A stretch of 9,820 bases of DNA from Candidatus Latescibacteria bacterium 4484_181 (GTDB lineage Bacteria > Latescibacterota > MVCY01). How positions within the stretch are numbered: the first letter of the stretch is position 1; every line of letters begins with the position of its first letter. This document shows positions 1 to 7,010 of this stretch, piece after piece. The translations under genes were made by a program, and so were the position numbers. The notes below the pieces were generated by a model. It had not been told where the DNA came from. It made no database searches and saw nothing but the letters and a program-made list of their open reading frames with translations. The stretch lies in the NCBI GenBank assembly GCA_002049985.1, contig MVCY01000024.1, forward strand, positions 1 through 9,820, in the 5' to 3' direction.

Positions 1-189
1 ATGGCGAAAATTGTTGCACACCTCGGTAGTCAGGATGAACAGAGTTTCGCCAAACTGAAACAGCCCCTCTCCAGCGGGCTTCAGTTTGCTTTTAAGTTCA
101 AAAAACCACTGGGGATGGGTGAAATCCCCAGTGCCCAGCAGCCTGATGCCTTTTGCCCTGGCGTGTCTGTCCAAACTTTCTATATCCAT
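1..189 (-). CDS. Endonuclease Q-like PHP-domain protein, N-terminally truncated, runs off the left edge
   Basis: The frame carries the signature of the TIGR00375/endonuclease Q family (PHP-fold nucleases that cut at deaminated bases): RATSNQMDIESL, then KGIRLLGTGDFTHPQW, then FILTTEVCN. The family start, roughly 'ADLHIHSxYS' before RATS, is absent. That segment supplies metal-binding His residues. Recognisable homology begins near base 207, 37 bases after the dtd stop, and the sequence before it (residues STGKKQWPG) does not resemble the family. The only in-frame ATG is at 189, inside the conserved region, and no Shine-Dalgarno was seen there. The frame is open from 243 to the window edge and is the same frame as dtd, separated from it by a single TGA. 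Most likely a 5'-deleted, inactive remnant or an assembly join; family assignment is fairly sure, activity is doubtful. Confidence 0.6.
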   Translation of the reverse strand, partial: MDIESLDRHARAKGIRLLGTGDFTHPQWFFELKSKLKPAGEGLFQFGETLFILTTEVCNNFRH

Positions 190-243
190 CTGGTTGCTTG
201 TGGCTCGGCCTGGCCATTGTTTTTTCCCTGTTGAAGCCGACTG

Positions 244-681
244 TCAGCTCTCTATTATTAAAGTTACGGGTCCATCATTGTGGATGTCCACCAACATGTG
301 TTTGCCAAAGACTCCAGTCTTAACTTGAAGGCCGCTTTTCCGCAAGGTCTCCACGAATCTCTGGTAGAGAGGTTGAGCCGCCTTGGAAGGTGCTGCCACA
401 GTGAAGCTCGGCCTTCTGCCTTTGCTCACATCTCCATAAAGAGTGAATTGAGAGACTGCAAGGATTTCTCCCTTTATCTCCAAAACCGAGAGGTTTAGTT
501 TTCCTTGTTGGTCTTCAAACACCCTGAGGTTTAGGCACTTGTGAGCAAGAAACTCCGCATCCGAAGGGCGATCATCCCTTTTGACCCCCACCAGCAAAAG
601 TAGCCCTCTGCCAATTTGGGAGACAGTCTCACCCTCAATCAAAACTCTTGCTTGACTTACTCTTTGAGCCACTATGCGCAT
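244..681 (-). CDS. dtd: D-aminoacyl-tRNA deacylase
   Basis: The 145-residue product has the usual DTD length. DTD hydrolyses D-amino acids wrongly attached to tRNA (and glycine from tRNA-Ala), in the cytoplasm, as a homodimer. Visible hallmarks are the start MRIVAQRVSQARV, the SQFT motif with LYGD following (residues 77-84) and the Gly-cisPro motif in NDGPVT (135-140), which together form the active site; GRRPSF lies at 89-94. The start at 681 is chosen because the family begins MRxVxQRV. The frame stays open to 762, but those extra residues are not family-like and fall in the repeat-bearing spacer. No clear Shine-Dalgarno precedes the start. The gene ends TLIIES-TGA, normal for the family, followed at once in the same frame by the endonuclease Q-like remnant. 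No residue seems to be missing. Confidence 0.95.
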   Translation of the reverse strand: MRIVAQRVSQARVLIEGETVSQIGRGLLLLVGVKRDDRPSDAEFLAHKCLNLRVFEDQQGKLNLSVLEIKGEILAVSQFTLYGDVSKGRRPSFTVAAPSKAAQPLYQRFVETLRKSGLQVKTGVFGKHMLVDIHNDGPVTLIIES

Positions 682-729
682 AGAACAAATAAGAGAGTAA
701 TTGCTGGATGGCGGGTGATAACAGAAGTT

Positions 730-820
730 CAAAACCCAAAATGCCAAATGAGCCAAGCTCAAATTAGAGCATAGAACGCGAGCAGTGAAACGTGCTTGGC
801 TGTTCTCGCATTGCGCTCTA
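730..820. repeat. Intergenic palindromic repeat element, copy 1 (diverged)
   Basis: This lies in the 261-base spacer between the propeller gene and dtd; no gene or tRNA was seen in the spacer. Bases 730-763 (caaaacccaaaatgccaaat, then gagccaagctcaaa) match, with small gaps, the reverse complement of 9458-9489. They are followed by an imperfect inverted repeat, tagagc (765-770) with gctcta (815-820) and gcgag (778-782) with ctcgc (805-809). The centre holds gagcagtgaaacgtg (780-794), which differs at one base from gaggagtgaaacgtg at 9376-9390. The likeness in order and content suggests a dispersed non-coding element or MITE-like sequence. There is no T-run for a standard intrinsic terminator. 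Confidence 0.6.
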
Positions 821-942
821 TCCTTTCAGGATCCAGACCTTCAGCTCAACTCGATATTCAGATTTTGACCTGTGACATTACTGCCAGGTCCTTTGCTCAT
901 AGTCAGACAGAGTCAACCTGATATCCAAGCCAAGGGCAATTG

Positions 943-2460
943 CTATTTGTGACTTTTCAACTGTACCACTGCCTTCCCAGTGCCGACGTTGTTCCGAAAG
1001 TCCGTTGCCCTGATCACTAAGGTATGTTCTCCCTGGGAAAGAGCTTCAGTAGCAAAACGGAAGCTTTCCTTTTTGGAGTCGAAGATGCCATCAGTGGGGA
1101 AGATGACCAGCCACTCACCGGAGTCGATGGAGTATTCTGCCTTTTTCAATGGGCTGGTGGCATCTTCTAGCTCTCCGCTGACAACTATCCGACCCTCTGG
1201 GAGCTGTTCGATCTTAAGTCGCCCAACCTGTGGGGGCGTATTGTCCACCACAAAGGGTCTGCTGGTTTTCTCCGCAGAGAGAGCGAGGTGAGGAGGATTG
1301 CTGAGTCGGTCAGAAGCAACCACCTTTATCAGTTGCGGTCCGTCAGGGCAAGAGGTGGTGTTCCACACATAGAAAGTGCGATGGAGTCCCTTTTTAAGAA
1401 GTTTCCAGTCTTTTTCCTCACTGCCTCTGAAGTAAAGTTCATATATTAAGCTGTCCTTGTTAGGGTCCTGGGCGACCCAGCTTATTCGCCACAGACCTCT
1501 CTGAGGCTCAGCCCTGGGTGGCTGCTGAGGCCCTAGTTCTGTCTGCCCTGGCACGAAACCCCTCTGCTGGGGCGGAGTTTCCGATGTTGGCCCTGCCTCC
1601 TCTGGATGGAGAAAGTAGGGGCTTATGTTAACCGTTTTGATCTCCGGTTTCAGGTTGTTCTGTAGGGAAGCGATGGCGACCTCCTTCAGCAGGGGCGTCA
1701 CCGACTGGTTTGAAGTGGAGAGGTTGATCCGGTATTGGAGGAAACGGGCAGGAGGACTTGTGATTTGACTTCCGGTTGGGTCTTCGAGCATCTCTGACCA
1801 CCGGCTCCAGGTGCTATCTGCCCGCTGGGTATTTCCTGACCGGGTCTGAAAACTGATCTTAGTCCCCTCTGGCGTTTCAGCCCTCCAGCAAATCTTTCCC
1901 CACTTCGAGATGATCGCCATGTCGAACTCCTCAGATGTGAGGTTTCCATGTTTAGCATAGTGAGGCATAAGACGGTAGAGCTTTCCTTCAGTGCCAACAA
2001 ATATCTCGCCCCTGTGCTTCTTGTAAAGCGAAAGAGGTTGAGATTGCTGGCACTTCAGAAGAATGGTCCATTTCCCTTCCGGGGTGACGGAGTAGATTAC
2101 TCCCTTTTCTCCTGTACCCACTATTAGGTTCCCTTGTTGGTCCGTCACTAAAGAGAGAAGAAGGGGCTCCGAGGAGTGCCAGAGACGCCACACAGCACCA
2201 GAGGTAGTGATCTTATAAAGGCTAGAACCCTGAGATTGAGGTTGGGTAGGATCTTGAGCCTCTGTGTGCGGGGCAGATCCCGACATAGCCCCCACATAGA
2301 GGTCTGCCTCTGGGGTGAGCACTAGACTGTGAATCTCTCTCTCTGGGGCGTCGTAGAGGGCCGTCACTTTGCCCTTTTGGTCAACCTTGTAAACAATTCC
2401 CGAACCCTCGGTTCCGGCGTACACAGATCCCTTCAGAGGTGATTCTATAGATGATCCCAT
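943..2460 (-). CDS. Secreted beta-propeller protein, 3' part after frameshift
   Basis: This is the downstream part of a gene whose 5' part starts at 2845; it is unlikely to be made alone from the ATG at 2460, which lies inside the upstream coding region and lacks a clear ribosome site. True homologous sequence begins near residue 11. Propeller repeats start at residues 11 (GSVYAGTEGSG), 52 (ADLYVG), 110 (GNLIVGTGEKG) and 151 (GEIFVGTEG), with a 41-residue period; the 52 repeat carries a Gln/Pro-rich insertion. Then come a module at about 175-275 with WSRWSE and PPARFLQYR, a Pro-rich linker at about 285-320, an Ig/fibronectin III-like domain at about 320-404, and a final beta-rich domain from VDNTPPQ to the end. 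It probably acts outside the cytoplasm in binding or scaffolding; no catalytic motif or exact function was recognised. Confidence 0.8.
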   Translation of the reverse strand: MGSSIESPLKGSVYAGTEGSGIVYKVDQKGKVTALYDAPEREIHSLVLTPEADLYVGAMSGSAPHTEAQDPTQPQSQGSSLYKITTSGAVWRLWHSSEPLLLSLVTDQQGNLIVGTGEKGVIYSVTPEGKWTILLKCQQSQPLSLYKKHRGEIFVGTEGKLYRLMPHYAKHGNLTSEEFDMAIISKWGKICWRAETPEGTKISFQTRSGNTQRADSTWSRWSEMLEDPTGSQITSPPARFLQYRINLSTSNQSVTPLLKEVAIASLQNNLKPEIKTVNISPYFLHPEEAGPTSETPPQQRGFVPGQTELGPQQPPRAEPQRGLWRISWVAQDPNKDSLIYELYFRGSEEKDWKLLKKGLHRTFYVWNTTSCPDGPQLIKVVASDRLSNPPHLALSAEKTSRPFVVDNTPPQVGRLKIEQLPEGRIVVSGELEDATSPLKKAEYSIDSGEWLVIFPTDGIFDSKKESFRFATEALSQGEHTLVIRATDFRNNVGTGKAVVQLKSHK

Positions 2461-2845
2461 CAGGAGAAGAACCAGCGTAGAGATTTCCTTTCCTGTCCAC
2501 CGCCAGACTGTGGATACCTACTTCTGGGGAGTCGAAGAAGAGTGTTTTTCTTCCCTTGCTATCTATGCGGAATATCTTACCGTCATTGCCTGTGCCTATG
2601 TAAAGATTTCCTCTTCTGTCCTCCACTATGCACCAGATGTAGAGCTCTCCCGTGTCTGTGACCTGCTGGAAGTCGGGTGCCAGGATAACTTCCCCCTCGC
2701 TGGTGACAGAGATGTTATAAGGTTCTCCCCGGCCAAAATCTGACTGGGTGTTATCTTTCCAGATGGTTGGCGTCACTGCTCTGAGAGGAGCTACCAGAAG
2801 AGCGAGATTTAAGAATAATATTGTGAAAACCCCTTTTCGTGGCAT
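2381..2845 (-). CDS. Secreted beta-propeller protein, 5' part with signal peptide, frameshifted
   Basis: The ATG at 2845 follows GGAGGAAAACT, a strong Shine-Dalgarno at good spacing. Residues 1-23 form a signal peptide: MPRKG, a hydrophobic stretch FTILFLNLALLVAPL, and a likely cut after LRA. Propeller repeats begin at residues 79 (GNLYIGTGNDGKIFRI) and 120 (GNLYAGSSPDGIIYRI), exactly 41 residues apart. The second repeat stops after 20 residues at RITSEG (about base 2429). From there this frame gives unrelated residues GICVRRN and ends at 2381, while the propeller continues one base over as GSVYAGTEGSGIVYKV in the downstream part. The product as read would be a 154-residue stub. The full gene would span 2845-943, some 634 residues plus the missing half blade. 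Either a recent pseudogene or an assembly error in the repeats. Confidence 0.8.
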   Translation of the reverse strand: MPRKGVFTILFLNLALLVAPLRAVTPTIWKDNTQSDFGRGEPYNISVTSEGEVILAPDFQQVTDTGELYIWCIVEDRRGNLYIGTGNDGKIFRIDSKGRKTLFFDSPEVGIHSLAVDRKGNLYAGSSPDGIIYRITSEGICVRRNRGFGNCLQG

Positions 2846-2913
2846 AGTTTTCCTCCGTTTCTGGAAAAAGGGCAGAGGGATTACCCGGAAGTTCTCAGAA
2901 AGTTTGAATGATA

Positions 2914-2942
2914 AATCTACCTGTTTCTTAAGCCGAAAGCAA
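2914..2942 (-). promoter_or_regulatory. Possible sigma70-type promoter of the propeller gene
   Basis: On the minus strand TTGCTT (2942-2937) and TAGATT (2919-2914) are separated by 17 bases, about 70 bases before the ATG at 2845. Each hexamer matches the consensus only partly. The octamer aagcaagg occurs twice on the plus strand (2937-2944 and 2954-2961), so the possible -35 region is one of two direct repeats, which might be an operator. The 165-base spacer between ribulokinase and the propeller gene holds no other structure that I could see, and no terminator after the kinase. Confidence 0.3.
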
Positions 2943-3010
2943 GGATTTTTTTGAAGCAAGGGGAGAGGCGACAGGGAAAAACATCCATATATCATACAGA
3001 GGACCGTTTA

Positions 3011-4693
3011 TTAGCCAAGTCCGCTCACCTCGGCTCGGATTCTTTTCAGTTTTTTCATCACATTGTTTTCTCCTCGGCCAAAATAGTCGTGAAGCTTTTC
3101 ATATTCGGCAAAGAGTTTTTCGTAGATCATCTGGTTTTGGGTGATGGGGCGGTAGCTCTTTTCTTTCAGGTGGGCCATATTGCGAACAGCGGAGACGATG
3201 TCGTCGTAGCCGCCGTTTTTGCTGCCGGCTGCGACTGCCCCGAACATAGCCGAACCCAAGGCAGAGGCCTGAGCCGATGCAGCCAATTTTATCTCCCTGC
3301 CGGTCACATCAGCGAAGATTTGCATTACCAGCGGATTTCTTTCTGGCAGACCTCCACAGGCGTACAGTTCCTCAACTGCCACGCCCGCCTCTTCAAAAGC
3401 TTTGATGATCTTTCTGGTACCGTAGGCAGTGGCCTCGATGAGTGCCCGATAGATCTCCTCTGCTCTGGTGTTCAGGGTGCAACCTAAGAGGCATCCAGTC
3501 AAGTTGGCATCCACCAATACGGACCGGTTGCCGTTCCACCAGTCCAGTGCCAAAAGTCCGCTCTCTCCCGGTTTAAGTCGAGATGCCTTTTCTGCCAGAA
3601 GCGTGTGAAGGTCCACGCCCCGGCGTTCTGCCTCGGCGGAGTATTCCTTGGGCACAGCGTTTCGGATGAACCAAGCATATATGTCACCTACTGCCGACTG
3701 TCCTGCCTCAAAACCGAAGTATCCGGGTAAGATTCCGTCCTCTACCACACCGCACATTCCCTCTACAGTTTCTTGCTTCCTGCCCAGCAGCATATGGCAA
3801 ATGGAGGTTCCCATTATCATCACCATCTTGCCTGGTTCGGTCACAGTGGTGGCGGGCACGGCCACATGGGCATCCACGTTGCCCACGCAGACGGCAGTTC
3901 CCTCTATCAAGCCAGTAAGTTGGGCCATACGTTGGGTTATGCCACCGGCCTTTGTGCCCATCGGATAGATGTCCCGGGAGAGTTTCTCCTCTACCACATT
4001 CTCCAGACGTGGGTGCAGTGCCCTGAAGTACTCTCGGCTGGGATAACCGGTCCTTTTGTCCCACATTGCCTTGTAGCCAGCGGTACACAGATTGCGCTTC
4101 TCCTCTCCGGTGAGCTGAAGGACAATCCAGTCGGCCGCCTCTATCAGTCTATCGCAAGCCTCATATATTTCGGGGGCCTCGTTCAGGATCTGTAAGGTCT
4201 TGGCGAAAAACCACTCCGAGGATATCTTGCCGCCATACCTGGCCAGGAACGCCTCTTCTCTTTCTCTGGCTACCTGGTTGATCCTGTCGGCCTCAGGCTG
4301 AGCAGCGTGGTGTTTCCATAGTTTAACCCAGGCATGGGGATTGTCTTTATACTGATCCAGCATACATAGAGGTGTGCCCTGTTTGTCAATGGGCATCATA
4401 GTGCAGGCGGTGAAATCTGTACCCAGTCCGATCACATCCTGGGGCCTTGCTCCGCTTTTTCGGAGCACAGCCTGAATAGTACTCTTCAATGCTTCAATGT
4501 AGTCAGCTGGATTCTGCAATGCCCAGTCGGGCTCCAGTTGGGTCTTTCCATCCGGCAACACCGTGTCGATCACGCCATCTTGATAATTGTACACCGAGGT
4601 GGCCACCTCTTCACCTGTGGCCACATCCACCAGCACAGCGCGGGCCGACTCTGTTCCGAAGTCTACACCTATGGAATACTTGACACTAGCCAT
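3011..4693 (-). CDS. araB: Ribulokinase, AraB type (FGGY family)
   Basis: The 560-residue product is close to Escherichia coli AraB (566). AraB uses ATP to phosphorylate L-ribulose to L-ribulose 5-phosphate. Landmarks in order are the phosphate-binding GVDFGTESARA (9-19), SSEWFFAK (158-165), the VGNVDAH region with the predicted catalytic base D274, GTSICHML (295-302), EAGQSAVGDIYAWF (329-342), LDWWNGNR (383-390), GGLPERNPLVMQ (447-458) and ASALGSAMFGAVAAG (476-490). The start at 4693 (MASVKYSIG) gives the family N-terminus and sits behind a purine-rich GGGGAAAAAGAAGA. It overlaps the stop of the upstream gene by 8 bases, which suggests translational coupling. No araA or araD lies in the window, so the kinase may act on another ketopentose or be supplied by distant genes; the AraB subfamily is well supported, the real substrate less so. 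Confidence 0.92.
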   Translation of the reverse strand: MASVKYSIGVDFGTESARAVLVDVATGEEVATSVYNYQDGVIDTVLPDGKTQLEPDWALQNPADYIEALKSTIQAVLRKSGARPQDVIGLGTDFTACTMMPIDKQGTPLCMLDQYKDNPHAWVKLWKHHAAQPEADRINQVAREREEAFLARYGGKISSEWFFAKTLQILNEAPEIYEACDRLIEAADWIVLQLTGEEKRNLCTAGYKAMWDKRTGYPSREYFRALHPRLENVVEEKLSRDIYPMGTKAGGITQRMAQLTGLIEGTAVCVGNVDAHVAVPATTVTEPGKMVMIMGTSICHMLLGRKQETVEGMCGVVEDGILPGYFGFEAGQSAVGDIYAWFIRNAVPKEYSAEAERRGVDLHTLLAEKASRLKPGESGLLALDWWNGNRSVLVDANLTGCLLGCTLNTRAEEIYRALIEATAYGTRKIIKAFEEAGVAVEELYACGGLPERNPLVMQIFADVTGREIKLAASAQASALGSAMFGAVAAGSKNGGYDDIVSAVRNMAHLKEKSYRPITQNQMIYEKLFAEYEKLHDYFGRGENNVMKKLKRIRAEVSGLG

Positions 4694-5198
4694 TCTTCTT
4701 TTTCCCCTTTTCTGCCGAATTTTCAAAAGCCTTCTTGATCTCCTGCTGGAGTTTTTGGGTCATGGCCAAAGCGCCTAGAAGTTGATCTTCCACTTGGGGA
4801 TTGTCAGAAGGACGGAGTTCCCAGGCCTGTTTGAGGGCATCGAAAATATTTGTTATCTTCTTTTCCATGATATGGATAAGATCCTCCTTGCTGGGTCTTC
4901 TTGTTTTCAGCCCCACTCGGAGACCACCGTAGAGGCCGAACCTCTCCATCTCTGCCTCTACTTCTTCCCTTTCCTCAGACGTGAGTTCTCCCAATCCTTC
5001 AGTGAGCTCTATCCACCTTACGAACTCAAACCTGGGGTCTTGCTCCAGGATGTCTGTGAACTCTTCCAAGCTGAGAGAAGGGTAGTCCCCATCTTTACAG
5101 AGATAGATCCACAGCTTTTTTACGGGGACGTAGAACTCTTCGTCCCGTTTCACAATAGCGGCCACCAGGTTCAATAGTCTCGACTGCAAGGCGTCCAC
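4686..5198 (-). CDS. Unrecognised protein coupled to ribulokinase, possible winged-helix N-terminus
   Basis: I do not recognise this 170-residue soluble protein. It starts at a GTG (5198) with GGAG eight or so bases upstream. Residues 8-60 run LLNLVAAIVKRDEEFYVPV, then KKLWIYL, then LSLEEFTDIL, and end DPRFEFVRWIE. This helix pattern and the 'DPRFEF' end recall HARE-HTH or similar winged-helix folds, but that is only a guess. Residues about 73-88 are very acidic (SEEREEVEAEMERFG). The C-terminal part from KEDLIHIMEKK onward looks like long helices, possibly coiled, and ends in a Lys-rich tail EKGKKKNG. It lies 33 bases after the preceding small gene and overlaps the ribulokinase start by 8 bases, so it is almost surely co-translated with the kinase. 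No signal peptide or membrane segment. It could be a regulator or partner of the kinase operon; not shown. Confidence 0.75.
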   Translation of the reverse strand: MDALQSRLLNLVAAIVKRDEEFYVPVKKLWIYLCKDGDYPSLSLEEFTDILEQDPRFEFVRWIELTEGLGELTSEEREEVEAEMERFGLYGGLRVGLKTRRPSKEDLIHIMEKKITNIFDALKQAWELRPSDNPQVEDQLLGALAMTQKLQQEIKKAFENSAEKGKKKNG

Positions 5199-5231
5199 TT
5201 GAGAATCTCCACAGTTGTAGGGCGGATTCGA

Positions 5232-5645
5232 TTAAGACTTCCTTGAGGTCAAGTCTCGGTAGTCATCAGCGGTCAATCCGTCCAGCCATCTCATCGCCTC
5301 ATGATAATTTTTCTGGTGCGAAAGCATAAACCAGAGCATAGAGGCCAATTCAAGCTCCATTCTGTGATTAGCCAACCACTGCTGCTCTTTTTTTGTGTAC
5401 TCTGGGAAATTCTCCGTCAGAAAGTCCTGGTATCGCTGAAGTCGTTCTCTCCACTCGGGGTTTCGCGCCAGTTTCCTCTGCATCTGTCTTATGATTTTGC
5501 CTAACCGGAGGTTAACCCCTTCTTGAGCTTCGATGAGATCCAACTCCTCATGTGACATCTGGTCTACCATGTCGATACGCGAGTCAACCGGGCTCTGCAT
5601 AACGTAGTGCCAGATGCGAAGCTCTTCCTCCTTACTTCCAGACAT
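5232..5645 (-). CDS. Unrecognised small helical protein
   Basis: A 137-residue protein of no family I know. The start at 5645 (MSGSKEEELRIWHYV) is chosen because AGAGGGGGCAAGCA precedes it, a good Shine-Dalgarno; the frame is open a little further, to a weak start at 5699. The sequence is strongly charged and helical: ELRIWHYVMQSPVDSR, a stretch rich in Arg/Lys/Gln (LRLGKIIRQMQRKLARN), then WRERLQRYQDFLTENFPEY, and a C-terminal part HRMELELASMLWFMLSHQ with HEAMRWLDGL. There are no Cys pairs, catalytic motifs, membrane helices or signal peptide. It sits 89 bases after the oxidoreductase and 33 bases before the next small gene, probably in one transcript with that gene and ribulokinase. The 89-base gap contains the palindrome agaagcttct and an AT-rich run but no convincing promoter. 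Confidence 0.7.
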   Translation of the reverse strand: MSGSKEEELRIWHYVMQSPVDSRIDMVDQMSHEELDLIEAQEGVNLRLGKIIRQMQRKLARNPEWRERLQRYQDFLTENFPEYTKKEQQWLANHRMELELASMLWFMLSHQKNYHEAMRWLDGLTADDYRDLTSRKS

Positions 5646-5734
5646 TGCTTGCCCCCTCTGAACATCCCTAATGTCAGAAGCTTCTGTTCCATTACACAAG
5701 ATATTTCATTTCATTTATAATCTAGATCCTGTGG

Positions 5735-6841
5735 TTAACCGTATATCTTTATTCCTTTCGATCTGAGTTCTAAGAATATTTTCTCCAGATCTGGAGATTG
5801 CTTCAGAGGTAGTTTTACCTTTTGCCCGCTGTAGGAAGAGAGATAAACAGCGTTTATGGCCTCAATAGCCTTTTTGCCGTCTTCTCCGGTAACCAATGGC
5901 TGCTTGTCGTTCAGTATGCAGTCGCAGAAGTGTTCCAATTCCTTCTTATAGCGATGATTGGCCTTCAGTTCTTCATCCAGATTCCATTGATTAAAGCGAG
6001 TGATATCGGTGACTCGGCTGCCGTTTTCATAGAGTTTCATAGAAAAGGGCTCAATTGAGGAGCAGCTCCATCCCGGACCGTGCTGAATCTCCAAGGAGGC
6101 CCTTGAGCCGTCGACGAGTACGTATTCATTCAGTGGTTTGTGAGTCATCCGTGTCATATGGTGAATGCTTACTCCACCGTTCTGGTGTCGGAGTACTGCT
6201 ACTGCCTGATCTTCTACCTGGCGACCCTCGAGCAGGATGGAGACCTCGCCGCTTACCGTATGGATCTCGCCCATCCACCAGCGACAAAGGTCTATAGTGT
6301 GACTGCCGTGATCCTGGAATATACCGCCCCAGGTCTGCAGTGAGTCTCGCCATCCGCCGTGTCCGTATTGGCACCAGCTCCAATCACACCTCACCTGAAA
6401 CACCTGCCCCAGGCTGCCTCCATCAATCAACTGCTTGGCGTAAAGATAACTTTTGTCAAATCTTTTCATAAATGCCACCATCAGCGTCACTCGGTTCTGG
6501 GCACACACCTCTATCATTCGGTCGCATTCTGCCGCAGTTCGTGCCATCGGTTTTTCACAGAGGACGTGCTTTCCCGCTTGAGCTGCTTTAATGACCTGTT
6601 CCTGGTGAAGATAGACGGGAGAGCCGATGATTACGGCCTCTATGTCAGCGTTGCTTAAGAATTCATCGTAGTCGAAATAGGCTTCTTTGGGGCCATACAT
6701 CTTCTGCGCCCAGGCAAGTGCCTTCTCATCTGGATCTGCCAGAGCCACTAATTCTCCATTCTCCAGATATTTCATTATAGGGCCATACATATATCGAACA
6801 GTTGCCCCACAGCCGGCTATACCCAATTTCAATTTGCGCAT
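5735..6841 (-). CDS. Gfo/Idh/MocA family NAD(P)-dependent oxidoreductase
   Basis: The 368-residue product has the family's two domains. The N-terminal Rossmann fold starts MRKLKLGIAGCGA (dinucleotide-binding GxGxxA-like GIAGCGA at 7-13), and the EKP motif that closes it is in LCEKPMA (94-100). The catalytic segment is AFMKRFDKSY (123-132) and GGIFQDHGSHTIDLCRWW (172-189), which gives the usual D-x-G-x-H residues. These enzymes oxidise or reduce sugars, inositols or related polyols with NAD(P); the substrate cannot be read from sequence. Length is normal and nothing is missing. The start at 6841 has only a weak AAAGAG behind it. The gene follows a 253-base spacer with a perfect TATAAT and a structured leader, so it may begin a transcript that continues through the small genes and ribulokinase, in line with a carbohydrate role. 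Confidence 0.92.
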   Translation of the reverse strand: MRKLKLGIAGCGATVRYMYGPIMKYLENGELVALADPDEKALAWAQKMYGPKEAYFDYDEFLSNADIEAVIIGSPVYLHQEQVIKAAQAGKHVLCEKPMARTAAECDRMIEVCAQNRVTLMVAFMKRFDKSYLYAKQLIDGGSLGQVFQVRCDWSWCQYGHGGWRDSLQTWGGIFQDHGSHTIDLCRWWMGEIHTVSGEVSILLEGRQVEDQAVAVLRHQNGGVSIHHMTRMTHKPLNEYVLVDGSRASLEIQHGPGWSCSSIEPFSMKLYENGSRVTDITRFNQWNLDEELKANHRYKKELEHFCDCILNDKQPLVTGEDGKKAIEAINAVYLSSYSGQKVKLPLKQSPDLEKIFLELRSKGIKIYG

Positions 6842-6880
6842 CCGTACACTCTTTGTTATTGTTGTTTTCTAAGATTGATC

Positions 6881-7006
6881 CTCTAAAAAGTCGAGTATCT
6901 CCTCCCTGGCGTGAGGAGATTCACTCTGTTAGACAAATAATCTTATCTAACAGGGCAAGTCTTCTCCCTTCAAGAGAGAGGGGGCATTTCGGACTTTTTA
7001 CGAGTC
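6881..7006 (-). promoter_or_regulatory. Structured leader-like element upstream of the oxidoreductase
   Basis: In the minus-strand transcript, CTCGTAAAAAGTC (in 7003-6991) can pair with GACTTTTTAGAG (6892-6881) except for one bulged base. Inside this closing stem are three hairpins. One pairs 6964-6969 with 6979-6984 (six pairs including one G-T wobble, 9-base loop). One pairs ctgttaga (6926-6933) with tctaacag (6946-6953), eight perfect pairs and a 12-base loop. One pairs atctcctc (6897-6904) with gaggagat (6913-6920), eight perfect pairs and an 8-base loop, lengthened by gagt/actc across a two-base bulge. The last two share three bases at their outer ends, so the extended stem competes slightly with its neighbour. 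It lies about 40 bases before the ATG of the oxidoreductase. I do not recognise a known riboswitch. It may be a regulatory leader, a small RNA or a palindromic mobile remnant. Confidence 0.45.
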
Positions 7007-7010
7007 AATA

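Noticed and set aside
1..234. Plus-strand open frame from base 1
   Set aside because: The minus strand holds endonuclease Q family sequence here; the plus frame has no recognisable features.
190..246. dtd-endonuclease Q fusion by readthrough of TGA
   Set aside because: dtd ends at its normal family length and the following residues do not look like a linker or a family start; a shared frame is a one-in-three chance, and no recoding element was seen.
2425..2465. Programmed frameshift in the propeller gene
   Set aside because: No standard slippery heptamer is present and half a blade is missing at the same point, so deletion or misassembly fits better.
2951..3487. Plus-strand open frame of 178 codons opposite ribulokinase
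   Set aside because: It is antisense to a clear AraB gene, has no recognisable motif, and reflects codon bias of the opposite strand.
5671..5690. Palindrome agaagcttct before the 137-residue gene
   Set aside because: A ten-base palindrome with no second copy or promoter next to it is easily chance.
7003..7008. TTGACT on the minus strand as a -35 box
   Set aside because: Seventeen bases downstream lies GCCCCC, not a -10 sequence; it is part of the outer leader stem.
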